A stretch of 64,000 bases of DNA from Polaromonas glacialis (GTDB lineage: Bacteria; Pseudomonadota; Gammaproteobacteria; Burkholderiales; Burkholderiaceae_C), in NCBI RefSeq assembly GCF_000709345.1, contig NZ_KL448323.1, positions 2,858,346 to 2,922,345 on the forward strand, given 5' to 3'. Made by a program: the position numbers and the translations under genes. Below, piece by piece: positions 55,700-63,865 of this stretch. The number at the start of each line of letters is the position of its first letter. Position 1 is the stretch's first letter. The notes beneath the pieces were generated by a model. The model was not told the DNA's origin. It searched no databases and saw nothing but the letters and a program-made list of their open reading frames with translations.

Positions 55700-57223
55700 T
55701 CAAGGCGCCGCGCTGCCGCGAAAGGCCTGAGCGTCGAAATAGCGCGCAAAAATTCCGTCGTTGCTGCTACCCCCAAAACGCACCTGGGAAAACACAACTA
55801 CGAATCCGCCCAGCGATGTCGCACTCACGGCGGGCCGGACACCACTTGCTGCGACCCTGCCCGGGGCGCCAGCGGGCGCACCGTCAGCGCCGTAGCGTCG
55901 GGCCTGGGACTCGGAGACGAAAATGGCAGGAGTAGGACCAGGGCTCGATCCTTCAGACCAGGCAACCACAAATCCGCCGTCGTCAAGTGCGGCCACCGCT
56001 GGAGAGGCCACGGGACGTGGGCATGGAAAAAAGCTTCCTTGTCTCGTACAGGTAGGCCGCGGCCCGAGCACAGGATTTACCAAGCTTGGAGCGGCCAGTG
56101 CAGAGCCATCGGCGCGGAAAGACTGAACCGCGATCACAGGATCCGTCTCGCGCCGGGCCAGGACATAAGTCACGGCATACCCGCCGCCCGCCAAGCCAGC
56201 AACGGCGGGAAAGCTGGCACCGAGCTGATCGCCAAAAGCGTCTGGCGTGATCAGGATATGCGAACCGATGGGCGAATTATTGGCGCCGTAGCGCTGCGCA
56301 TAAATGGCGGAGCCCGCGAAGCCGCTTGGCCCGGAGCTGTCCCAGGTGACCAAATATCCTCCATCGGCCAGCGCTGCAACCGCCGTGGTGCGAAAGGCCA
56401 GGTCAAGCAAGTCGGTAAAGGTGTTCACCCGCTTTTCAGCACCGCACGGGCAGGCAACGCCTTGAGCGTCAAAGCGCCGCGCATAGATGTCCAGGCTTGT
56501 ATCGGCGGTGCGCGGCGTTCTCCAGGTCACCACATAGCCGCCGTCAGCCAAACCTGCCGCGGCAACGGTGGAGAAAAGCTTGCTGCTCAAGGTGATGCTG
56601 TTGATTTGCTGCACTTCGCGAACCGCAACGCCATTGGCATCGAAGCGCTGCGCAAGGAGGTTGTGGTCATCGGCGCCGCCATTGGCTTGGCGTACCGGCC
56701 ACACCAGCAAATAGCCCCCGTCCTCCAGCGCGGCGAGCGCCGGTTTGTTCATGAACACCGCGTCCGGCGCAATGCAGGTTTCCTGGCCGAGCGCTTGGCC
56801 ATCGACGCCATAGCGCTGCGTGCACACGCCCCGCGCGCTGGGTGGCACGACGACGCCGGGGAACAGGTCTGTATTGGAAATCCATGCAACCACGTGACCG
56901 CCGCTCTTTAGCCGGGCGATGTTGGAATTTTGATCTATCCCCAGCACTGTCGTGTTGACCCTGAATTCCGTGCTGCCGGGCGCTGTCGCCGGCCCCTGAA
57001 CTTGTCCTTGCGCTGGAGCAAGCGTCTGCGCAGGAGCAGCCGTCGGTGACTGTCCTGCGACCGGCAGTTGCGCGGCGGCCTGTCCCGAGGAGGAGGAAGT
57101 TGCCAGCGCGGTGGTCGCGGGCGCGGAATCGCCACCGCCGCAGGCGGTCAGCCAAAAGGCTGCCAGCACACTTGCCAGCGCGGCGCGCCAGCCAGGCTTT
57201 CGCATGGGAAAATTTGTAGCCAC
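55700..57223 (-). CDS. Repeat-containing lipoprotein, probable surface or periplasmic protein
   Basis: This encodes about 507 residues with a lipoprotein signal (RAALASVLAAFWLTACGGGD). A low-complexity Ala/Pro/Gln linker follows (about 35-85), then at least six repeats of about 55 residues. Each has a core of the type DGGYLVTW..., IYAQRYGANN (for example DGGYVVTWRTPRT, LDIYARRFDAQGV, DGGFVVAWSEGS). Such repeats are common in large secreted proteins and probably form a beta-propeller or solenoid. GTG 57223 has AGAAAGG before it; ATG 57205 gives the same signal. The function is unknown. Confidence 0.75.
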   Translation of the reverse strand: MATNFPMRKPGWRAALASVLAAFWLTACGGGDSAPATTALATSSSSGQAAAQLPVAGQSPTAAPAQTLAPAQGQVQGPATAPGSTEFRVNTTVLGIDQNSNIARLKSGGHVVAWISNTDLFPGVVVPPSARGVCTQRYGVDGQALGQETCIAPDAVFMNKPALAALEDGGYLLVWPVRQANGGADDHNLLAQRFDANGVAVREVQQINSITLSSKLFSTVAAAGLADGGYVVTWRTPRTADTSLDIYARRFDAQGVACPCGAEKRVNTFTDLLDLAFRTTAVAALADGGYLVTWDSSGPSGFAGSAIYAQRYGANNSPIGSHILITPDAFGDQLGASFPAVAGLAGGGYAVTYVLARRETDPVIAVQSFRADGSALAAPSLVNPVLGPRPTCTRQGSFFPCPRPVASPAVAALDDGGFVVAWSEGSSPGPTPAIFVSESQARRYGADGAPAGAPGRVAASGVRPAVSATSLGGFVVVFSQVRFGGSSNDGIFARYFDAQAFRGSAAP

Positions 57224-57567
57224 GAAGGCCTTTCTGCGGTGATTTCAGCAGTCGTTCCAATTAAAAAATTTCCTATGAATTTTTGAGCCGGTGAAGCGCG
57301 CGCGCGGTACGACAAAGTCGTATTTACACCTAGGGGGATTCCAAATTCCACAAACTGACTGCTACGGCCAAAATCACCTGAATTTCCAATTGAACAGGGC
57401 TCTGTGTCAGGAATAAAAATCAGTTGACCGCAGCGTTGTGCGTTAAAACTTAGAAGCGTCTGACTTTTGCCTCATGCAAGGCAGAACTGGAAAACCTCTG
57501 CATCGACAGCGTGGTGGTAGCCAGCCATTTCATGGAAATGCCGGCCTTCGCATCGGTTCTGCCGTGG
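57224..57567. other. Intergenic region before the small unknown gene
   Basis: This 344-base stretch contains no gene that I can support. It must hold the promoter of the repeat lipoprotein. I see no clear repeat, terminator or operator. Confidence 0.45.
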
Positions 57568-57948
57568 CTACGTTGCTACGTCTACGAAGCCTGGGAGCGG
57601 CCGGGCGAGCTTGCCATGCTCCAGCAGGAAGATCAGTTCCTTGACGATGCCGTACATCACTGCCCGGTCGCGCGTCGGGTGGTCGGCGAAATGCACCGTG
57701 GTGCTGCCGATGCGCGCCACGCCGTCCGGCCCCGGCCCGTGGTCATAGCTGACGCCGATGCCGTTCTCGGTCATCAAGGGGCCGCAGGCGCGCCAGTCAC
57801 GCGTCCACTTTGGTAGCGCCTGGTTGCCCGCCCAGAGCGTTCCGGCGCTTTCATAGCATTCCTCGATGTGCTGATGGCCGAGCAGCTGCGCCAGGTGGCG
57901 CTCGCGGGCGATGCAGCTGCGAAAATATTCCTGGTCACTGATGTGCAT
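57568..57948 (-). CDS. Small protein of unknown function
   Basis: This encodes a 126-residue soluble protein starting MHISDQEYFRSCIARERHLA. Notable segments are WTRDWRACGPLMTENGIGVS near residue 46-65 and ADHPTRDRAVMYGIVKELIF near 87-106. The pattern loosely recalls DUF2591 (NinX-like) proteins, in which a Trp-containing segment precedes a similar central strand. I am not sure of this. ATG 57948 is chosen because it has AAGGAAGC upstream. It is divergent from hemE. Confidence 0.6.
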   Translation of the reverse strand: MHISDQEYFRSCIARERHLAQLLGHQHIEECYESAGTLWAGNQALPKWTRDWRACGPLMTENGIGVSYDHGPGPDGVARIGSTTVHFADHPTRDRAVMYGIVKELIFLLEHGKLARPLPGFVDVAT

Positions 57949-58051
57949 GATGAGCTTCCTTTGCGGGTAAAAACCAATTCTCCACGACATCGTAAATCTG
58001 AACCAGCCACTCAGCCAGCCCCATCAACCCGACACCTGAGACAATCCCCCG

Positions 58052-59161
58052 ATGTTTGCACCCCTTCAAAACGACATCTTTCTGCGCGCCTGCCTGCGTC
58101 AGGCCACCCCACATACCCCTGTCTGGCTGATGCGCCAGGCCGGCCGCTACCTGCCCGAATACAAGGCCACGCGCGCCAAGGCCGGCAGCTTCATGGGGCT
58201 GGCGACCAACACCGATTACGCGACCGAGGTCACGCTGCAGCCGCTGGAGCGCTTCCCGCTGGACGCGGCCATCCTGTTCAGCGACATCCTCACGGTGCCC
58301 GACGCGATGGGCCTGGGCCTGTCGTTCGCGCTCGGCGAAGGGCCGAAGTTCGCCACGCCCATCCGCGACGAAGCGGCCGTGGCCAGGCTCGAAGTGCCCG
58401 ACATGAACAAGCTGCGCTACGTGTTCGACGCCGTGACGTCGATCCGCAAGGCGCTGAACGGCCGCGTGCCGCTGATCGGCTTTTCGGGCAGCCCCTGGAC
58501 GCTGGCCTGCTACATGGTCGAGGGCGCGGGCTCGTCCGACTACCGCCTGGTCAAGACCATGCTGTACCAGCGCCCCGACCTGATGCACAAGATCCTGGCC
58601 GTCAACGCCGACGCCGTCGCGCTGTACCTGAACGCGCAGATCGAAGCCGGCGCGCAGGCGGTGATGATTTTCGACAGCTGGGGCGGCGTGCTGGCCGACG
58701 CGGCTTTCCACACCTTCAGCCTGGCCTACACCGCTAGAGTGCTGGCGCAACTCAAGCGCGAGCACAACGGCGTCATCATTCCGCGCCTGGTGTTCACCAA
58801 GGGCGGCGGCCAGTGGCTGGAGGCCATGAAGCAGCTCGACTGCGAAGTGCTGGGCCTGGACTGGACCGTGAACCTGGCCAAAGCGCGCGCGCTGGTCGGC
58901 GAAAACGGCCCGAACGCCAAGGCGCTGCAAGGCAACCTGGACCCGAACGCGCTGTTTGCCGGCCCGGCGCAGATCGAGGCCGAAGTGGCCGCCGTGCTGA
59001 ACAGCTTCGGCGCGCCGCATACCGATTTGACGCAGACCGGACCGACACAGATTTTCAACCTCGGCCACGGCATCAGCCAGTTCACGCAGCCGGAAAACGT
59101 CGAAGTGCTGGTTCGCGCGGTGCATGCGCAATCGCGCAGGCTGCGCGACCAAAAGGCCTGA
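58052..59161 (+). CDS. hemE: Uroporphyrinogen decarboxylase
   Basis: HemE converts uroporphyrinogen III to coproporphyrinogen III in haem synthesis in the cytosol. The 369-residue product has the two family signatures: [20 protein letters not shown] near residues 22-41 and the central block [16 protein letters not shown] near 144. The catalytic Asp lies in [14 protein letters not shown] near 80, and the His near the C-terminus is in [16 protein letters not shown]. Length matches the family (about 350-370). It stands as a single gene. Confidence 0.97.
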   Translation: MFAPLQNDIFLRACLRQATPHTPVWLMRQAGRYLPEYKATRAKAGSFMGLATNTDYATEVTLQPLERFPLDAAILFSDILTVPDAMGLGLSFALGEGPKFATPIRDEAAVARLEVPDMNKLRYVFDAVTSIRKALNGRVPLIGFSGSPWTLACYMVEGAGSSDYRLVKTMLYQRPDLMHKILAVNADAVALYLNAQIEAGAQAVMIFDSWGGVLADAAFHTFSLAYTARVLAQLKREHNGVIIPRLVFTKGGGQWLEAMKQLDCEVLGLDWTVNLAKARALVGENGPNAKALQGNLDPNALFAGPAQIEAEVAAVLNSFGAPHTDLTQTGPTQIFNLGHGISQFTQPENVEVLVRAVHAQSRRLRDQKA

Positions 59162-59536
59162 AAGCCGCCCGGCCGCTTGCGGATGGGCTGAAAAAGGGCA
59201 GTCAAAACGCCCTTTACCACAAAAAAATAGCATCGTTCCAAGGACTTATGCACAAATCCTGTGGTACAGCTTTTTAAGGTCCAGCTCTCGCAAGGCGCCG
59301 TACTATCAAACCCATAGCACACGTAAGTTGTTGATTCATATAGAAACTTTAAAATGCCTTTTTCCCGGGCAGTCTAAGCAAAGCCTTGATTTACAAGGCT
59401 CTGCGGCCTCTTGCAACAAGCTATCAACAAAGTTATCCACAGAAAATCTGGACAACTCCAAAACAGTGAAAAATCAAGGACTTAGCGCTTGCCACGGTTG
59501 GGCTGTCGCCGCAGTGCGCTATTGCGGACGCCGGCT
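59162..59536. other. Region between hemE and priA with DnaA-box matches
   Basis: This 375-base region carries no gene. It is AT-rich in its centre. It contains two same-strand matches to the DnaA box TTATNCACA, at 59246-59254 (TTATGCACA) and 59433-59441 (TTATCCACA). No other origin features, such as an AT-rich 13-mer series or a cluster of boxes, are apparent. Confidence 0.6.
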
Positions 59537-61798
59537 ATGAGCCACTGGCTGCAGATAGTCGTGGCCACGCCGGCGCACAGCGCCATCGCCGGACCGCTGA
59601 CCTACCGCAGCGCCATGCCGCTGGCCGCCGGCACGCTGGTGCGCGTTCCGTTTGGCCGGCGCGAGGTGCTGGGCGTGGTCTGGGGCGTGCTGCCCAATTG
59701 CGGCGACATGCCGGAGGAAAACATCCGCGACATTGCCGGCACGCTGGACGGACTCGCGCCACTGACCGCCACCTGGCGCAAGCTGGTGGCCTTCACCGCC
59801 GGCTACTACCAGCGTTCGCTCGGCGAGGTGGCGCTGGCCGCCCTGCCGCCGCAGCTGCGCGACCTCACGACCGTTCAGCTGGCGCGCCGGCTCAAGCGGC
59901 CGGCAAGCACCACCGACAGCACGCCGGATACTACTGATTTAATAGCACTCAGCGCGCAGCAGGCAAGCGCAATAGCCCAATTTGATGCTGAAACCTGCGA
60001 AAGGCAGCGGCCCGCGCTGCTGTTCGGCGCCACCGGCAGCGGCAAGACCGAGGTCTACCTGCGCGCCGCCGCCAAAGTATTGGCGCAAGACCCCGAGGCG
60101 CAGGTGCTGGTGATGGTGCCCGAGATCAACCTCACGCCGCAGCTGCAGGCCCGGTTTGAAGCGCGCTTTGCGCATCTGGGCCGGGATCGCGTCGTGCCGA
60201 TGCACAGCGGTCTCACGCCGGCCCAGCGGCTCAAGGGCTGGCTGGCCGCGCATTCGGGCCAGGCGCGGCTGGTGCTGGGCACGCGCATGGCGGTGTTCGC
60301 GTCGATGCCCAATTTGCGTCTGCTGGTCGTCGATGAGGAACACGATCCCAGCTACAAGCAGCAGGAAGGCGCGCGCTATTCGGCGCGCGACCTGGCGGTG
60401 TACCGCGCCCGGCTGGAAAACAATGCAGGGCAAGAAGCGGCCACCGTGGGGGCCGTCCGTGTTTTGTTGGGCTCGGCCACGCCGTCGCTGGAAAGCTGGC
60501 AGGCAACCATTACCGGCCGCTATCAACGCCTCGACATGGACGAGAGGATTGGTGCCCCCACGCTCCCCGCTACGCGTGGTTCGCTGCCCCCCGAGGGGGC
60601 CGCTGCGCCTGCAGCCGGGCAAAGCCGGTTCTGCGGCCCCGGCTTGAACAGTCCTGATGCGGGCACGGTTGCCACTCCCACCGCACACATGGCCCAGGCG
60701 GGTCAACTGCCCACGGTGCGGCGGGTAGACATGAACCACCAGCCCCGGCACTGCGTCATCGCCCCGCCGCTGCTGGCGGCCATTGCCGAGCGGGTGGCGC
60801 GCGGCGAGCAGTCGATGATTTTCCTGAACCGGCGCGGCTATGCGCCGGTGCTGGCCTGCCTGGACTGCGACTGGAAAAGCGACTGCCCGCACTGCAGCGC
60901 CTACCGCGTGTTCCACAAGATCGACCGCACGCTGCGCTGCCACCACTGCGGCTTCACCGAACGCGTGCCGCGCGCCTGCCCGACGTGCGGCAATGTGGAC
61001 ATCGCGCCGGTCGGGCGCGGCACCGAGCGGCTGGAGGAACACCTGGCCGAATTGCTGGCGAATGTCCGGCGGCCCGACGGCGAGCCGGTGCGCATTGCCC
61101 GCATCGACGCCGACAGCACGCGGCTCAAGGGCGCGCTCGAATCGCAGCTGGCCCGCGTGCATGCCGGCGAGGTCGATGTGCTGGTCGGCACGCAGATGAT
61201 TGCCAAGGGCCACGACTTCCGGCACATCACGCTGGTGGCGGCGGTCAACCCCGACGGCGCGCTGTTTTCCAGCGACTTTCGCGCGCCCGAGCGACTCTTC
61301 AGCCTGTTGATGCAGGCGGCGGGCCGCGCCGGCCGCGACGCCCGGCACAGCGCCGCCAGCGAAATGTGGGTGCAGACCTTCCACCCCGACCACCCGCTGT
61401 TTGAAGCTCTGAAGCAGCATGACTACCCGGCCTTTGCCGCGCGGGAACTGGCAGAGCGGCTGGCGGCCGGCCTGGCGCCCTTCGGCTTTTCAGCGCTCAT
61501 CCGCGCCGACGCCAAGACTCAGGAAGTGGCGCAGGGATTTTTAAATGCCGCCGCCCATGCCGCCCAGCTGCAGCAACTGCCCGGCCATGAACAGGTCACG
61601 CCCTACCCGGCCGTGCCGATGACGATCCAGCGCGTCGCCGATGTCGAGCGCGCCCAGATGCTGGTCGAAAGCCCGTCGCGCAAGGCGCTGCAGGGTTTTC
61701 TGGCCGCCTGGCAGCCGGTGCTGTTCGAGACGCGCCGGCAGGCCGAGTTCAAAAGCCTGGTGCGCTGGGCGATTGACGTGGACCCGATTGCGATTTAA
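59537..61798 (+). CDS. priA: Primosomal protein N' (replication restart helicase)
   Basis: PriA recognises stalled forks and reloads the replisome. The 753-residue product has the N-terminal 3'-DNA-binding domain (AGPLTYRSAM near residue 18) and Walker A FGATGSGKTEVYL near 163. The DEEH box is VVDEEHDPSYKQQEGARYSA near 264. The zinc-binding Cys series is CLDCDWKSDCPHC and CHHCGF..CPTC (about 440-485), followed by helicase motif MQAAGRAGRD near 593. ATG 59537 is chosen over an upstream GTG because MSHWLQIVV matches the family start. Two in-frame dispersed repeats lengthen it: about residues 134-152 and 339-372. Confidence 0.95.
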   Translation: MSHWLQIVVATPAHSAIAGPLTYRSAMPLAAGTLVRVPFGRREVLGVVWGVLPNCGDMPEENIRDIAGTLDGLAPLTATWRKLVAFTAGYYQRSLGEVALAALPPQLRDLTTVQLARRLKRPASTTDSTPDTTDLIALSAQQASAIAQFDAETCERQRPALLFGATGSGKTEVYLRAAAKVLAQDPEAQVLVMVPEINLTPQLQARFEARFAHLGRDRVVPMHSGLTPAQRLKGWLAAHSGQARLVLGTRMAVFASMPNLRLLVVDEEHDPSYKQQEGARYSARDLAVYRARLENNAGQEAATVGAVRVLLGSATPSLESWQATITGRYQRLDMDERIGAPTLPATRGSLPPEGAAAPAAGQSRFCGPGLNSPDAGTVATPTAHMAQAGQLPTVRRVDMNHQPRHCVIAPPLLAAIAERVARGEQSMIFLNRRGYAPVLACLDCDWKSDCPHCSAYRVFHKIDRTLRCHHCGFTERVPRACPTCGNVDIAPVGRGTERLEEHLAELLANVRRPDGEPVRIARIDADSTRLKGALESQLARVHAGEVDVLVGTQMIAKGHDFRHITLVAAVNPDGALFSSDFRAPERLFSLLMQAAGRAGRDARHSAASEMWVQTFHPDHPLFEALKQHDYPAFAARELAERLAAGLAPFGFSALIRADAKTQEVAQGFLNAAAHAAQLQQLPGHEQVTPYPAVPMTIQRVADVERAQMLVESPSRKALQGFLAAWQPVLFETRRQAEFKSLVRWAIDVDPIAI
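59936..59993 (+). repeat. Dispersed hairpin repeat inside priA, copy H
   Basis: GATTTAATAGCACTCAGCGC, GCAGCAGGCAAGCGCAATAG and CCCAATTTGATGCTGAAA resemble the arm, core and TTTGATGC tail of the dispersed family in the plus orientation. It is read in frame as DLIALSAQQASAIAQFDAE, between the DNA-binding domain and the Walker A motif of PriA. Confidence 0.6.
60553..60650 (+). repeat. GC-rich dispersed repeat inside priA
   Basis: The sequence CCCCCACGCTCCCCGCTACG, then a GGTTCGCTGCC stretch and CCCCGAGGGGGC, resembles a short repeat that I recall between genes of many Comamonadaceae. It contains a CCCC-GAGGGG palindrome. Here it is in frame and encodes APTLPATRGSLPPEG and following residues, an insertion not present in PriA of other bacteria as I know it. 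Confidence 0.6.
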
Positions 61799-61814
61799 GG
61801 CCAGCCCCCCTGCG

Positions 61815-62003
61815 CTATTCGCTGGTCTGCCGGTACAGCCCGGTCTTGACGGCATTGTTCAGAAACTGCTTTTCATAGTGGCGGTTGCGACGCCCGGCTT
61901 TGGCATCAGCGCGCTTGCCATTGCGTTTGTCGACCACGATTTCCGACAGCCGGCTCAGGTCTTCGGCCACCTTGAAGTCGTTGGGCGAGTTTCTGCGGGT
62001 CAT
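61815..62003 (-). CDS. Small basic protein of unknown function
   Basis: This encodes a 62-residue, highly charged protein: MTRRNSPNDFKVAEDLSRLS at the start, IVVDKRNGKRADAKAGRRNR in the middle, LNNAVKTGLYRQTSE at the end. No domain is recognised. The frame is clean and has the codon use of real genes. It lies just upstream of the priA end on the opposite strand, with a DUF393-Coq7 gene directly behind it. Confidence 0.5.
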   Translation of the reverse strand: MTRRNSPNDFKVAEDLSRLSEIVVDKRNGKRADAKAGRRNRHYEKQFLNNAVKTGLYRQTSE

Positions 62004-62022
62004 GCCAGGGGCCGCGTCAAGG

Positions 62023-62940
62023 TTAAACCGTGCGCGCCAGCGTCACTGCCAGCGCAGAGCCCCGGCCGACTGCCATGCACCAGCCTGCCAACAGGGCGCC
62101 GGGGGGATGCGCCAGATGCGCCTGGGCTTCGTCGCGGTGGGCCGCTTCGTCGCACTGACAGTCGACAAGGGTCTGACGCAGCGCTGCATGCCCGACCTGC
62201 TCCGCGAGTGCGTCAATTTGATGCGCGTAATGCTGCACCACAAACGATTCCACGGCGGCAATGGTGGCAAACACCGCCCGGCGCCCACAGAGGGCCGGCA
62301 GGGCGCCCGTGGCAAAACCGGCGATGCGCCAGGCGACAAGCAGCCAGCTGCGGCGCAGCGGCGGCAGCAGGGCTGACATTTTCTGCAGGTGCTGCAACTC
62401 GGTGTGCAGGTGCTGCCTGGCAAACGCCCGCACGATTTCATCGCGCGTCACGCAAAGCATGCCCCGGTAAATCCAGACTGCACCTGTTTCGCCGGCATGG
62501 TCGGAGCGCAGGTCTGCCACCAGGCCAGATGGCAAATGCGAGGTGTCGCCTGCCCGTGCCAGGCGCTGGATGACGGGCCGAACGCGCAGGAATCCACGGT
62601 AGAGCTGCTCCAGCACCGGCGTGACACCGGGCAGCATGGCCAGACGCGCCAGCCAGCGCCAGCCCGGCATCACCCGCCAGAGCGCCACAAACGCGGCCGC
62701 GCCGCTGAGCAGCGAGCCGTCTTGGCGGCGCACATGAAACCGCGCCAGGAAGCGCGCACGGTCGCCAGGCGTTAGCGCAACCGATGCCTGGCTGACGTCC
62801 AGCCAGGCGACCGGCTGATCCGGTTTGAGCGACTGGTAAACGCCGACTTCGCGCCGGCACAGGGGGCAGGCGCCGTCGAACAGCACGGTGAGCGACTCGC
62901 AAGACGTCTGGGTGCTGTCGGGTGTGATGGGCAGGGTCAT
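62023..62940 (-). CDS. DUF393 (DCC thiol) domain fused to a Coq7-like ferritin domain
   Basis: This is a 305-residue two-domain protein. Residues about 15-120 match the DUF393/DCC family: VLFDGACPLCRREVG with the DGxCxxC motif. Residues about 125-305 look like the Coq7 demethoxyubiquinone hydroxylase family, a di-iron ferritin-like fold. It shows HAGETGAVWIYRGM, HTELQHLQKM, AAVESFVVQHYAHQID and CDEAAHRDEAQ, giving Glu and His ligands in the expected order. Coq7 adds a hydroxyl to the ubiquinone ring. Its start overlaps the stop of the DUF4149-like gene by four bases, so the two are coupled. The redox DCC domain could support the iron site, but that is inference. Confidence 0.85.
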   Translation of the reverse strand: MTLPITPDSTQTSCESLTVLFDGACPLCRREVGVYQSLKPDQPVAWLDVSQASVALTPGDRARFLARFHVRRQDGSLLSGAAAFVALWRVMPGWRWLARLAMLPGVTPVLEQLYRGFLRVRPVIQRLARAGDTSHLPSGLVADLRSDHAGETGAVWIYRGMLCVTRDEIVRAFARQHLHTELQHLQKMSALLPPLRRSWLLVAWRIAGFATGALPALCGRRAVFATIAAVESFVVQHYAHQIDALAEQVGHAALRQTLVDCQCDEAAHRDEAQAHLAHPPGALLAGWCMAVGRGSALAVTLARTV

Positions 62941-63332
62941 GCCGCGCCCAGGCTTTTGACCAGAATCCAGACAAACACCGCCAGTTGCAGCATATTGAGC
63001 ACCACGCTCAGGGTGTGCAGCTGTTTGAAAAGGCGGCCCTGGTGGTTGTCGCGCGCCCGGTTCACCAGCGGCGTCAGCCAGAAACGGCTCAAAAAAAACA
63101 CCAGCGCCACCGCCACCAGGCTGCCCTGCACCAGCGCCGCGCCGGCCAGCGCCGCCGCGCCGGCCGTGCTCAAACCAAGGAACAGATAATATTTTGGGAA
63201 AAACGAGCGAACATAGGCGCTTGCCCATTCCTGGGGCAGCACGACAAAAATGGTGGGCGCCACGGCCACAGTGAAAAACAGCATGATGCCGGCGTTGGCT
63301 GCGACGATCAGGTCGCTGAGGTGCGTCAGCAT
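62937..63332 (-). CDS. Four-helix membrane protein, DUF4149-like
   Basis: This encodes a 131-residue inner-membrane protein with four predicted membrane segments: about 8-30 (LIVAANAGIMLFFTVAVAPT), 48-70 (YYLFLGLSTAGAAALAGAAL), 70-85 and 108-128 (VVLNMLQLAVFVWILVKSLG). The loop RFWLTPLVNRARDNHQGRLF and the end NMLQLAVFVW are typical of DUF4149 proteins. The function is unknown. Its stop overlaps the start of the DUF393-Coq7 fusion gene by four bases, and the Rrf2-type regulator gene lies 23 bases upstream. Confidence 0.8.
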   Translation of the reverse strand: MLTHLSDLIVAANAGIMLFFTVAVAPTIFVVLPQEWASAYVRSFFPKYYLFLGLSTAGAAALAGAALVQGSLVAVALVFFLSRFWLTPLVNRARDNHQGRLFKQLHTLSVVLNMLQLAVFVWILVKSLGAA

Positions 63333-63355
63333 GGCCCGGGTCCTTCAAAGAAAAT

Positions 63356-63865
63356 TCAGGCAGCGCTCTTGCGCAGGACAAAGTCGCAGGAGTGCAACTG
63401 GAACACCGAGTTCGGACCGCGCGGGAAAACCGGCGACGGCAGCGGCCTGAAGGCAAAGCGCGGCCTGGCCACGGGAAGCGCAAGGTCGCTGGAGGCTGCG
63501 GCGCTCACCAGGTCATACAGGTTTTCCGAATTGAAGGCCTTTTTGCAGGCCTCGTGGAAGTCAACGGCAAAATCGTCGCCTGCGGACCTGCTGAGCGGCT
63601 TGGGCGGCGATGCCTCGAAAAACTTCACCACGTCCAGGACGGTGAATTTTTTCAGGTCGCCTTCCACCTGGTAGCCGCCTCCGGGTCCCTTGAAGGAGCA
63701 GACGAGGTGGTGTTCGCGCAACACCCGCAAGATGCTTTCCAGTCCGGCAAGCGACACGCTCAGCGCCTGCGCCACTTCCCGGGCGGGAATCGGCTGGCGG
63801 GCGCCTTTGGCGGCGATATACACCAGCGACTCGACTGCAACCCGCGTTCTTTTGGGAATCAACAT
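63356..63865 (-). CDS. Rrf2-family transcriptional regulator
   Basis: This encodes a 169-residue Rrf2-family DNA-binding protein. The winged helix starts MLIPKRTRVAVESLVYIAAK. Then come IPAREVAQALSVSLAGLESI as recognition region and FKGPGGGYQVEGDLKKFTVL as the wing. Cys residues are scattered (CSFKG, EACKKAF, HSCDF). They lack the close three-Cys pattern of the Fe-S sensors IscR and NsrR, so an iron-sulfur cofactor is uncertain. The C-terminal tail of about 60 residues is unusual for the family. It precedes the DUF4149 and Coq7-fusion genes on the same strand and may control them. Confidence 0.87.
   Translation of the reverse strand: MLIPKRTRVAVESLVYIAAKGARQPIPAREVAQALSVSLAGLESILRVLREHHLVCSFKGPGGGYQVEGDLKKFTVLDVVKFFEASPPKPLSRSAGDDFAVDFHEACKKAFNSENLYDLVSAAASSDLALPVARPRFAFRPLPSPVFPRGPNSVFQLHSCDFVLRKSAA

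Noticed and set aside
59162..59536. Possible replication origin at the two DnaA boxes
   Set aside because: Only two boxes, no dnaA/dnaN, no unwinding repeats.
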